From positions 303,793-350,833 of the forward strand of contig BFEA01000809.1 in assembly GCA_003427395.1 (NCBI GenBank): a stretch of 47,041 bases of DNA, written 5' to 3'. The first letter of the stretch is position 1. Every line of letters begins with the position of its first letter. Origin of the DNA: Chara braunii (Eukaryota; Streptophyta; Charophyceae; Charales; Characeae). Below the pieces are notes generated by a model. That model had not been told where the DNA came from and ran no database searches. It was given only the letters and a program-made list of their open reading frames with translations. A program made the position numbers and the translations under genes. Of this stretch, positions 1 to 8,679 are shown piece after piece.

Positions 1-80
<80 letters not shown>
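1..80. repeat. (AG)n microsatellite at the window edge
   Basis: Forty perfect AG dinucleotides form the first 80 bases. The true length is unknown because the window opens inside the tract. It may be a contig end where assembly stopped in a simple repeat. Confidence 0.97.
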
Positions 81-82
<2 letters not shown>

Positions 83-667
83 AAGAATGTATTCCGGTGG
101 TCTATGGATCACTGAGCAGGTATGATATTGAGCAGGGAGAGTTTGGTGCACACGCGTCACGTGAGGGTCGCATTTCCGACATCGGGATCGGGCGGGAGGC
201 TGTCGGGGTCGTAGTCTGTTGGAAAGCTACAGGTAGTGAGTACGGGGACGGAAGTGCCAAAACGAAAAGGGAGACGACAGAGAAGAGATAGAAGAGAGAG
301 AAGAGAGAGAAGAGAGAGGAAGGAGGGGAGAGAGGGGAGGGAGTACGAAAGCACCAGCAAAAAGAAAAAAAAAGAAAAAAAAAAAGAAAGAAAAAAAAAG
401 GTATCAAAACACTTCAGAGTCGACAAAGCGGAGACCTTTGTTGCTCCGTCGTTTCCATGCATTGATGGAAATTTATCTTCCCCAATCCCGACGCACGCGC
501 CGTCATAAATGCTGAGAGAGTGTTTATAAACTGGACTTCTCATTTCTGAAGTCCACAAATAACTAAAAAGCAAAAAGAATGACCCATTAATAAAACAAAG
601 CGACCCCCCCAAAAAGAAAAAGAAAAAAAAGAGGTCGAGACCCTCGATATAGTAGCCCATCCTGTTC

Positions 668-706
<39 letters not shown>

Positions 707-975
707 GGAGCTAGCCCTCAATGAATGTACATGTGTTCCCAAAGAAGGGAGGAAGATTAAAAAAAAAAAAAAAAAAGGATAGCAGGCTAATCGCGAGTTT
801 CTTCCCCGGTTCAAGAATACGTCCAGATTCAGGTTTTAAAGATTGAATCCAATCTTCTTCGCTACAGATAGGGTCGATCCGACTCGATTTTTTTTCTCGG
901 GGATCCGACTCTATATAGGACATGCTGCCACGCAAGACGGCACCGACAGTATCGGCTGTCATAAACTGATCCAAT
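81..975. other. Non-coding, low-complexity region
   Basis: No recognisable gene is present. The stretch holds a purine-rich GAGA/AAAG tract (about 275-402), a poly(T) run of about 36 bases ending near 705, and a poly(A) run near 759-776. Long reading frames here translate as lysine/arginine-rich or phenylalanine/leucine-rich strings that only reflect the base composition. Confidence 0.75.
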
Positions 976-1097
976 GGGCCTCGCTGCACCACTCTCGACA
1001 TGCACAAATGACAAAAATCATGGCCGTGTATCTTTCCATATTCTAGCGGAAGATTCACTCCCGTTTTGCACATTTCGAGAGTAGTGCAGCGAGGCCC
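976..1097. mobile_element. Foldback MITE, Harbinger-like terminus, copy 1
   Basis: A 122-bp inverted repeat. The left arm begins GGGCCTCGCTGCACCACTCT and the right arm (about 1064-1097) is its near-perfect reverse complement. AAT flanks both ends (973-975 and 1098-1100). The loop is related to the better preserved copy at 1774-1899. It has no coding capacity and is presumed mobilised in trans by a PIF/Harbinger transposase. The pairing of arms is seen directly; the superfamily is inferred from copy 2. Confidence 0.75.
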
Positions 1098-1550
1098 AAT
1101 ATCGGTTCATTTCCAGTAATCCAGTAAATTTATCATTTTATTTATGGGGAAAAAATAGAAAAACAAACTGATCCAATATCAACAAAACAACTAAATAAAT
1201 GAATGATAAACAACTAATAGATAAATATACTGATCCCAGGAGCCCCTTTTTTTTCTCTTGTGGCTCTCTTTCTTTGTTTCTTGTGCTCGCTTATCAATAG
1301 GTCCCCCAGTTGCCCATTCACAATACTCCAGGTGGAGCGCGGAAGCCGTTACGCAGACGAGGGGAGGGAGCAATAAATGGGAGAAGGGGGAGGGGGGAGG
1401 GCGCCGAGTGGGGGGAAGAGAAGGAACGAGGGGGGCGCGGGGTTAGGGGAAGGTTGGGGGGTGTCCGTAACTACGGATGGACCCCGAACATAACGCACCC
1501 TGATCACAAATGTTTATATACTACTTCTCTAGCCACATGCCGTAATGATG
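1098..1550. other. Non-coding spacer
   Basis: A/T-rich sequence to about 1245, followed by a G-rich tract (about 1370-1465). No gene or known repeat was recognised. Confidence 0.6.
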
Positions 1551-1567
1551 AAGTGCTTTCTGGACCC

Positions 1568-1598
<31 letters not shown>

Positions 1599-1606
1599 GC
1601 TTTCTG
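1551..1606 (+). mobile_element. Poly(A)-only retroinsertion with 12-bp target duplication
   Basis: The 12-mer AAGTGCTTTCTG occurs at 1551-1562 and again at 1595-1606. Between the copies lie only GACCC and about 28 A residues. This is the structure expected when a LINE or SINE copy made by target-primed reverse transcription aborts almost at once, leaving only the tail. Replication slippage is a less likely alternative because the duplicated 12-mer is not itself repetitive. Confidence 0.7.
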
Positions 1607-1770
1607 TTTGAGGGCCGACCGGTAGCTGACAAGCACACGAACAAGTACGAAAACGAAACTGCTGGCACAGCAAGGAGAAGAGAAAACAAAAGGAGACAAA
1701 AATAAGGAGGAACTCCTACCACCAAGCGCTGCGTACACCCCCCCACCCCAACCCACCCGAAATGCAACAT

Positions 1771-1902
1771 TTAGGGCCTCGCCACACCACTCTCGAAATG
1801 TGGAAAAGACAAAAATTTGGCGGGCGCATCTGGCCATGTTCTAGCGGGAAGTTCGTTCTCATTTTTTTTGCACATTTCGTGAGTGGCGTCGCGACGCCCT
1901 TA
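1771..1902. mobile_element. PIF/Harbinger-type MITE, copy 2, with TTA duplications
   Basis: A 126-bp element (1774-1899) is flanked on both sides by TTA (1771-1773 and 1900-1902). Its termini are GGGCCTCGCCACACCACTC on the left and, read from the other end, GGGCGTCGCGACGCCACTC on the right. TTA target duplications and GGGC termini are typical of PIF/Harbinger. The right terminus begins with the same GGGCGTCG as the 10.6-kb element at 29,762-40,319, so that family is a plausible source of its transposase. It has no coding capacity. Confidence 0.85.
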
Positions 1903-1904
1903 TG

Positions 1905-2000
1905 GGGCTCGCCGCACTACTGACCAAATGCACAAGTGACAAAAATGATGGCCGTGCATCTACCCATGTTCTAGGCTAGATTCGTTCTCGTGAGTAGCCT
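1905..2000. mobile_element. Partial Harbinger-type MITE, copy 3
   Basis: The sequence starts GGGCTCGCCGCACTACTGAC only a few bases after copy 2. It shares with copies 1 and 2 the internal run reading CAAAAATGATGGCCGTGCAT and the later TTCTAG and TTCGTTCTCGTGAGTAG segments. The right terminus is degraded, so the end is approximate. Confidence 0.6.
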
Positions 2001-2052
2001 TGGGGCCAAGCTAGCCATGCAACCTACCATGCTGTCTTGCGAACTACCTTCT

Positions 2053-2224
2053 CCGGGGGCCAAGTCCCACTAGCAGCGTTGAGCTACCTCAACGCCCGAA
2101 TCTGGACGAGTTTGTGGAGACGTGCAGTTCAGGAAACTCAACACCATTTCTGCACATCTCCGCAAACTCGTCCAGATTCCGGCGTTGAGGTAGCTCAACG
2201 CTGCTAGTGGGACTTGGCCCCGGG
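2053..2224. mobile_element. 162-bp foldback MITE (type A) with CCGGG duplications
   Basis: Element 2058-2219 is an almost fully self-complementary foldback with arms of about 70 bp. Termini are GGCCAAGTCCCACTAGC and its reverse complement. CCGGG flanks both ends exactly (2053-2057 and 2220-2224). The inner arms contain CAACGCCCGAATCTGGACGA and its complement. It has no coding capacity, and its superfamily is not recognised. Confidence 0.8.
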
Positions 2225-2323
2225 CCTAGGTCCCACTTGCACGAATTAAGAGATAGAGACCGTAGATAGCCGAGATCAACGGCCGAGATCTCCTGATCCG
2301 TGCAAGTGGGACCTTGCCCCCGG
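2219..2323. mobile_element. 95-bp MITE (type B), copy 1, with CCCGG duplications
   Basis: Element 2224-2318 abuts the type A element. Its arms read CTAGGTCCCACTTGCAC on the left and GTGCAAGTGGGACCTTGC on the right. CCCGG lies on both sides (2219-2223 and 2319-2323), though one G is shared with the element terminus, so the boundary could shift by a base. It has the same length and the same target sequence as copy 2 at 2939-3033. Confidence 0.75.
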
Positions 2324-2393
2324 ACGGCCTTGAGACAGCATCATTGAACTGACCAGCCCCAGGTAATTCACCATTATTTTATTCTATCCATCT

Positions 2394-2451
2394 GATTGGC
2401 GCAGGATTTGAACTTCGGTCTGGGTTTCAACGGGTCATTGGTGTACCAACT
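2394..2451 (-). repeat. tRNA-like sequence, probable SINE or tRNA relic
   Basis: On the minus strand, a GCCAGTTGGTACACCAATG segment resembles a D-arm/A-box, followed about 30 bases later by AGTTCAAATCCTGCGCC, which resembles a T-arm/B-box (GTTCAAATCC). I cannot fold a full cloverleaf, so this is not called as a functional tRNA gene. Confidence 0.45.
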
Positions 2452-2561
2452 GGCAAAAAAAAAAAAGACACCACAGAGATGGAGTCCGCCCCCAAAAAAA
2501 CCAAAAAAACAAAAAGCAAGCGAGGCCATGTCACTAATAAGAGAAATCAGACGAGGCCGGG

Positions 2562-2618
2562 GACAACACAATTCTTTCTTTTTTTTTCTTTTTTTTTTTT
2601 TTTTTGACAACACAATTC
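2562..2618 (-). mobile_element. Poly(T) (antisense poly(A)) retroinsertion with 13-bp duplication
   Basis: GACAACACAATTC occurs at 2562-2574 and 2606-2618, separated only by a 31-base T-rich tract. This is the minus-strand counterpart of the 1551-1606 insertion, a retrotransposition event that left only the tail. It sits inside a copy of the larger repeat also seen at 2890-3247. Confidence 0.65.
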
Positions 2619-2620
2619 AA

Positions 2621-2785
2621 CCTGGGGCCAAGTCCTACTAGCCGTGCTGAGTTTCCTCAACGCCCAAATCTGGACGTGGTTTGTGGGATATGAAGAAATC
2701 GCAGTGAGTTTCCTCAAGCGCACATCTCCACAAACACGTCCAGATTCCGCCGTTGAGTAAACTCAACACGGCTAGTGGGACTGGC
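2621..2785. mobile_element. Foldback MITE (type A), copy 2, degraded right end
   Basis: It begins GGCCAAGTCCTACTAGCCGTG at 2626 and ends near GCTAGTGGGACTGGC (2771-2785). The foldback arms match type A copy 1, including the ATCTGGACGTGGTTTGTGG segment. The left flank is CCTGG, one transition away from CCCGG. The preceding bases CACAATTCAAC match those before type B copy 2, so both elements seem to have entered the same position of two copies of one host repeat. Confidence 0.65.
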
Positions 2786-2889
2786 GTCAATGGCCCAAAT
2801 GCCCCCGCTGACCACTCAACAAAAATAGAATTTTTCACTATTCTTCTTTTTTTTTTTCTTTTTTTTTTTTTTGGAGAAGATTAATCGTT

Positions 2890-3247
2890 ATTGCAAATTG
2901 AACGAGACGGAGGCCGGGGACCTCACAATTCAACCCGGGGCTAGGTCCCACTTGCACAAATTAAGAGATACTGACCGTAGATAGCAAAGATCAATGGCCG
3001 AAATCTCCTAATTTGCGCAAGTGGGACCTTGCCCCCGGAGTTATCCTGGCAGCATCAGCCAGTTTAGCTTACGAGCATAGCTCTACCCTAAACCAGCTAT
3101 TTTTTTATAAAAACAGAAGACTGGAAACTGGGTCCAATTTGGTCTGTTGAGCTGAGATCATAAGCCAAACTGGCTGAGGCTGCCAGGATAACTCCGGGTA
3201 GAATTGTGAGGTCCCCGGCCTCGTCCCATTGAATTTTTGCAATAAAT
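2890..3247. mobile_element. Larger foldback element carrying a nested MITE
   Basis: Outer arm pieces 2890-2938 and 3034-3075 together pair with the uninterrupted right arm (about 3155-3247). Shared segments include GGCCGGGGACCTCACAATTC and GAGTTATCCTGGCAGC with their complements. The left arm is split at CCCGG by the 95-bp MITE at 2939-3033; the right arm has the same site unbroken. No coding capacity was seen. Confidence 0.8.
2934..3038. mobile_element. 95-bp MITE (type B), copy 2, nested in a foldback arm
   Basis: Element 2939-3033 has termini GGCTAGGTCCCACTTGC and GCAAGTGGGACCTTGCC. Exact CCCGG flanks it (2934-2938 and 3034-3038). The other arm of the host foldback reads, in the same sense, TTCTA-CCCGG-AGTTATCC with a single CCCGG. 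It therefore serves as an empty site and fixes the insertion point and the 5-bp duplication. Confidence 0.85.
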
Positions 3248-3250
3248 GTT

Positions 3251-6200
3251 TCAAGCTTTTAAAAAAAAAAAAAAGAAAGAAACGGGGTCCAGCGTCCCAT
3301 TCCTATCATGCTACTTCCCCAAAAAATGAAAATTATTCACTTGAAGCTCTGCCCTGAAGCGAAAATTACTGGTTCTCTGTAAGGTAGACAAATCTCTCAA
3401 GTACCTTTTTTTTTTTTTTTTAAACAAAACACACGTGCTAGTGGTGCTGGTACGAGCAGACACCGCGAGCACCTGGGAGAAGGCTCCATCTATTGGTGGG
3501 GAGCAACACCTGCTGGGTCCAGCGTTGCATACATAGACAGAATTGAGAACATATGCCAGCATTGTGATTACCCTGGGATCCAGGGGATTGACTGAGCAGG
3601 ATGATGGGGGGGGCGGGAGCCTCTCCACCCTGAAACAGGCACCAGATACCTGCTGCTGCACACTGGTCCCTCCCACCCCCACTTGGAACTCTTGACTCTA
3701 TTTTATGATTGCTGGAAACCGGGCCCAGCTTCCCAGTTATTGCACTATCACGGGCCTTCGTACTGCTGAAGGGCCCGGTTGTTCCTGCTATGATTATTGT
3801 CGTATCCCTCCATGGTCCCGTTGACTGGTCTCAGTCCCTATTTTGAGCAGGTCTTCTTGCAGCTTCGTTGGGCATGTTGTGGGTAGCTTGGTTTTGGTTG
3901 TCCACCTTTGTCATTCTCCCTCCCCCTGTGGTAGGGACCACCGCATTGCTGGCCTGTGACGCACCAGCTTCCGGGCCTGCACCATCTTCTGGACCCCTTC
4001 CCTTCCCTTGTCTTCTTTTGAATCAAGATGTGTCTTGTTCGGCCCCAGAAAACCCCTCTCTGTTTTTTGGATTAAAGTTGCCTCGCTGAAACCTGTATTT
4101 TTGACAGCACTACTGATTCTTGAAATTCCGTTTTTTTGTTGTAATTTGGAAATGCATGGGAATTACGCGCGCCGTAGCGAGCGCGCTCGGAATTTGGCTC
4201 GATGGTTAGGTATTCCAGAATTAACGAAACTCGACGCGTCCTTTCGCGCATGAATGTTCTCGGCCACGACATGGAAAACTCTGGGAATTTTGTAGGAATA
4301 CGAATAGACGTAGGACTGTCTTTCTTTTCCCGCGCCTACTTTGTGCACGGATATGGTAATTTCAATTTTCGAATTAGCATGGGGCTTGGATTGCAACTGT
4401 TTCGGTGCCCATTTTTGTTTGTTCGGCGCCATGCATACGAGCTCCCTCCTCCTTCCGTCTCGGGCGCCTCTCGATGCCCTCCTTCGCGCGCCCATGCTCT
4501 CTCTCTCTCTCTCTCTCTCCCCATGTAACTGTTCTTCTCTCCTTCCCCGCGCGCGCCCTTTTTCTCTTTCTTGATCATCTAAATCTTGGACCCGTTTCGC
4601 GCTATCCTTTGAACCCTTCTTCCTCCCGCTCTAAATCCTGTGCCCGAAGACTCGGTCGATCCTCTCTTCACCTCATCTAGCCAAGGAGAAGCGCCGTGTA
4701 AGAGGAGATCCCTACTACTCGACGATTCTGATTAGCTGAGATCGGACAATGAGGGATCAACATGGCTTTCGATGGGAGATTACCCTCAAGCCCTCCCTCG
4801 CCCTCCTCTGCCCTATTCTTCATCTTTCCCCGCTTCTATCTCCCTTCTCGCAACTATAAATTCCGCAAGCGCGTCCGCAAATATCTCTCTCAACTCGTCA
4901 GCCAGCTTCTGGGAAGCAGTGGCTACATGGTGTGCGTGTGGTGCGAATCGAAAAGTCCCGACGGGCTGACTTAGACTGGCTGGTTGTGCGCCTGATCGCC
5001 ACGACGGACTGTAGGATCGGGGCAAACCCGTGCAGAAACTAAGTCGGCGGGGTGACGATAGCGATGGTGGAAGGTGGCACACGACGGCCGGGATCGTCGA
5101 TGCATGTATGAGGATAGTGACCAAAGTTGGATGGATGAATGGCCCGGGGCCATGATGGAACTTTACGGCGGATGCGCCTCTTTGTCTCGAATCTATTCTT
5201 TGGTGTGAGTGTAGCTCTACAGCAGTTAAGCCGGAAATTCTTTTCATCTTCGGATTTCTGTATGATTGTCATCTATTGCATACATTTCGCACTTCTTCTC
5301 CCCACCTACCTTATGATATGAATGACTATGTATGCATGTCATGAAAGGGTTGCCTGATGGGCTGGCGTTTTCATTAGCCATGGGATGACGGGGAAGGGGT
5401 GCAAAGCACACGGAAAACTGAATGATGTATGGCTGTCATTTTCGCACCTTCCGCGATGATTTGGGTCCTCGACAGGCCTGAGGGACCACTGTTGCATACG
5501 TGCCCTCCCTAAGTGAAGGTGGGCCTAACAAATCACGAGAGGCCCTCGACTGTCAATTTCGTATTTGGGGTCCAGACAGTTGCGACGCGCCAGTTGGGTA
5601 AGGGAAATACAGGCCGAGCAACAAAGGCATTCCATGGCCTTCTGGGGCTATCCAAGAATGCAGGCCCTGGGCAAGAATCGCAGCCTCATACACTCACAGT
5701 TGTGAGTCCCAACCGAAAGAGGCCCAGTAGCTGCAACACAAGCGCAGCATCCTGCGGCCTACCGGAAGCTTCTAGGCCCAGGCCAGCCTAGCCAGGCTGT
5801 GAAGGCAGGAGGCTCTTTCCATATAGGAAAGAGCTCGCCGTCGGCAGCCTCATTCAGGCACTCGCATGCTAGCGGCAACGCTGCTGGAACGGACGCTCGT
5901 GGGCTGCCGCTGGCGCTGAGAGGCGAGGTGCTAGCACGTGCGGTCGTGCAGGGAGCAGGGCGCTGCTGAGGGCAACGCCATAGCCCAGCCTCCATAGCTG
6001 GTTGGTCTTGGACTATAGTGAGGCGCAGGGGTGGTCTTTGGGTGTACAAAGTGAAGACGTGGAAGTAAGACAGGGAGAGATGGAAGGATGATGATGATGA
6101 TGATGATGTGAGGTCACATACCTGGTATTGATGATGGTCTGCATGGGCGACATCTTCAAGTACTTCGGAGGCTGCTGACGTCAACAGTTGCATTGTCAAT

Positions 6201-7210
6201 AAGTAGGCAGAGAGTAGCTGTGTAGGAAGTAGGCTGGGCACCAAGTAGGGAGATAGGGCCTGGACACTCATGTTGGTGGTGGCGAGAGCAAACTCTCATT
6301 GACATTGGTTTTCAGTATTACGAATCTTCATTGGTGTTATATTGGTGCATTCCTGATTTTTGGACACTGTGATACTATCTGGCCTCTAATGTGATTGTGC
6401 AATCTGATTATTGTCATCTCGCTATTGCTCATTTTCCTTACATAATACTCCACCAACATGTAATTTGGGCACGTCATGTGCACTAACCCCACTTTTGTCG
6501 GGTCCATTTTCTGCACAATCCAGCCACCCTCCTTAAATGTGGGCCGTTTCCGGAGTATTGGGTACCATGCTAGGAGGAAGGCTTCTATTCCATGTGGTGG
6601 TAGTACTACAATTTTCCTCTAAGCCTCTCCAGGGTTATCCACATGCGGTTTTCCATATCCCACAGGCCCCTCACCCGCAGAATCCCTTGCCTAACCCACC
6701 CGCTCCATGGCGAGTCTGAATTACATATGACCTTTTTTTATTTATTATTATAAAAGTCCATGGTGTTGTAGAGGTCAGTCACTGAGTGCACAGTGATCAC
6801 GTGGAGCTGTGGGTCGCGGGTGTCCTGGAATATGAAACCACCTCCCATCCCATCCTCACGTCAATACTCCTCTAGCGCACCCCCTATCCAACTATCCTAC
6901 CTAAGTGTGACCAACACTCAGGACCATTACCCTACCAATGGGCAGGCAACTTGGACCGAACAACAGTGATAGGCACCAGGGCTGATAGGTTGCCCAACCC
7001 TGGTGGAAGCGGAATCGGACGAGCCTTGTCGAACTGGAACTTCGGACGCCAGACCCAGACAATCTACCAGGCCCCAACAGACTATGGACCCTAGGTTTAG
7101 ACAGGGTCGCACCCACTGAAGCAGCCTTACCGTCCTTCCCCTAGCTTACCCAAGGCCAGGCGGAACTCGAACTGGCCTGAGGGACTTATGTCCCTACCCT
7201 TACCCTAGGG
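3251..7210. other. Gene-free region, nothing recognised
   Basis: Short frames only, none with a recognised domain. It contains poly(A)/(T) runs near 3260 and 3405, a CT microsatellite (about 4497-4520), a GATGAT run (about 6088-6107) and GC-rich CGCG-containing sequence around 4165-4200 and 4480-4560. I could not identify a repeat family or gene in it. Confidence 0.6.
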
Positions 7211-7216
7211 TCTAAG

Positions 7217-7218
<2 letters not shown>

Positions 7219-7256
<38 letters not shown>
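7219..7256. repeat. (AT)n microsatellite
   Basis: About 19 AT units in a row, a simple repeat. Confidence 0.95.
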
Positions 7257-7258
<2 letters not shown>

Positions 7259-7400
7259 ACCGGATAGTTCTAACCGAATGTCAGTAGGAACCACACCCAA
7301 TGGCACCCTATCCAACCTACTTGAACCTACTGCAGATACTACGCCCCACTCAGTGACTAGACCCCCCCCAGTCTGATAGTTGTATATATATGCACGCACC

Positions 7401-7634
7401 TTGAAATTTGTGTATGTAGCCCGTAGGCGATGTGTCGTTCACAAGCTATATGTACACCTGAAGGTTGTGTATGCTCCGTGAATCTATGAATCGAGATGTA
7501 CAGACAACATCATGTGTGGAAACTTGTTTATGTAGCCCGTAGGCGATGTCTAGTTCGCAAGCTATGTGTATGCCTGAAGGTTGTGTGTGCTTTGTGAATC
7601 TATGTAATATCGAGATGTACAGATAACATCATGT
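7401..7634. repeat. 116-bp tandem repeat, two copies
   Basis: ATGTAGCCCGTAGGCGATGT recurs at a spacing of 116 bases (near 7414 and 7530). The following blocks (CTGAAGGTTGTGT, GAATCTATG, CGAGATGTACAGA, AACATCATGTGTG) appear in the same order in both copies with scattered substitutions. No coding potential. Confidence 0.85.
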
Positions 7635-7679
7635 GTGTATATCGAAGAGAAAACGGGGCAAGCTGGACAAGGACCCCCC

Positions 7680-7756
7680 CCAAGGTCCGAACCAAGCTCG
7701 AACCTGTGACCTTGTAACATGTAATCGAATGACTCTACCGTATGAACGACTCTCGA
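7680..7756 (-). repeat. tRNA-like (SINE-type) sequence
   Basis: Minus strand: ATACGGTAGAGTCATTCGA resembles an A box and CACAGGTTCGAGCTTGG contains a B-box-like GGTTCGA at tRNA spacing. Acceptor-stem pairing is not evident, so this is more likely a tRNA-derived SINE head or a tRNA relic than a working gene. Confidence 0.45.
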
Positions 7757-7978
7757 AAATGGCACAAACGTGTGATATGCCAGAATGGGGAGATCAAAAG
7801 GACACCCAAGACCAACACCATCAAGCAACCCCTGCAGAACCCAGAACCAACATACAACACCATGAACAACCCTTGGGTGGTGCGCAGGCAGTGTCTCTAA
7901 TAGTACTATGCGTTAGCCCAAGGGGGTGTGTGTCCAGCCATGCGTCAATCTAACGCCCTGCCGGTATCCATGCGCAAG

Positions 7979-8062
7979 GATGCAGGGTTTTGAACCCGCA
8001 ACCTTATACCACAATAATGCACATTTCCAACCGGTGCTCTAACCACTGAGCTACATCAACTG
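7979..8062 (-). repeat. tRNA-like (SINE-type) sequence with good A and B boxes
   Basis: Minus strand: GTAGCTCAGTGGTTAGAGCA is a near-canonical D-arm/A box, and GCGGGTTCAAAACCCTGC is a good T-arm with a 5-bp stem and B box. The interval between them is too long for a standard tRNA without an intron, and only about four acceptor-stem pairs form. It could be a SINE head or a tRNA pseudogene. Confidence 0.5.
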
Positions 8063-8675
8063 ACCTGGCTGTTTGGTTTGGTGATCCATCGATTGCCAAA
8101 CACAAAGATTGTCTGGTGATCTCTTCCCAGTGCTCCCACACTGGTCGGCCTGGGAGTGGCAGCTTCCTCCATATCTTCATAAGTCGGGGCGAAAAATTGT
8201 CGTGCAGGTCTGACCAGGCTTCGGGCATCCCTCGTGGGTTGCGAGGGATTCTCCAGTAATGGTCTTCGAACTAAGTCAGCAGGTCAATAGTAAGGGGGGC
8301 CTGCGAGGCCAGACCAACAACTTGTGGAAGGGTCAGCGGGTGCCAAATGTGGTGGACGTCGAAAATAAGGCGCTTGAGTCATTGCAGGCTCAAGGCGTGA
8401 ACTTGTGTGAGGGGATATATAATGTCGAGTCCACCCTTATTTTTGGGTTGAAATACTGAGTTTCAGGCAACCCGGCTAATGCCATGCTTGACCTTTTTTT
8501 TTTTTTTTAAACAACTGGAAGCCCCCTATTCCAAGAGGTGGTAGGAGCACCCTCCGCAAATTATAGGACCCCAATAGGAGCTGCACCAGCTGGAAATTGG
8601 GTCCTGCATCCCAATTGCAAAACCGGAACCAATCATGAGAAGTTATCGATGAGCAGCATTGATTGCCCTCAGGTG
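8063..8675. other. Unassigned spacer left of the gypsy element
   Basis: A 66-codon frame (8259-8459) has no recognisable domain, and a poly(T) run lies near 8493-8507. Nothing else was recognised. Confidence 0.5.
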
Positions 8676-8679
8676 AGGG

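Noticed and set aside
236-508. Lysine/arginine-rich and phenylalanine-rich open frames over poly(A), poly(T) and GA tracts (also at 1310-1705, 2374-2641, 45,234-45,725 and 46,443-46,661)
   Set aside because: The amino-acid strings follow directly from the simple repeats, and no domain is present.
7190-7216. CCCTA-type telomere-like repeat
   Set aside because: Only two or three irregular units (CCCTACCCTTACCCTAG); this does not support a telomere or interstitial telomeric array.
7979-8062. Functional tRNA gene
   Set aside because: A and B boxes are good, but the acceptor stem does not pair fully and the spacing is too long.
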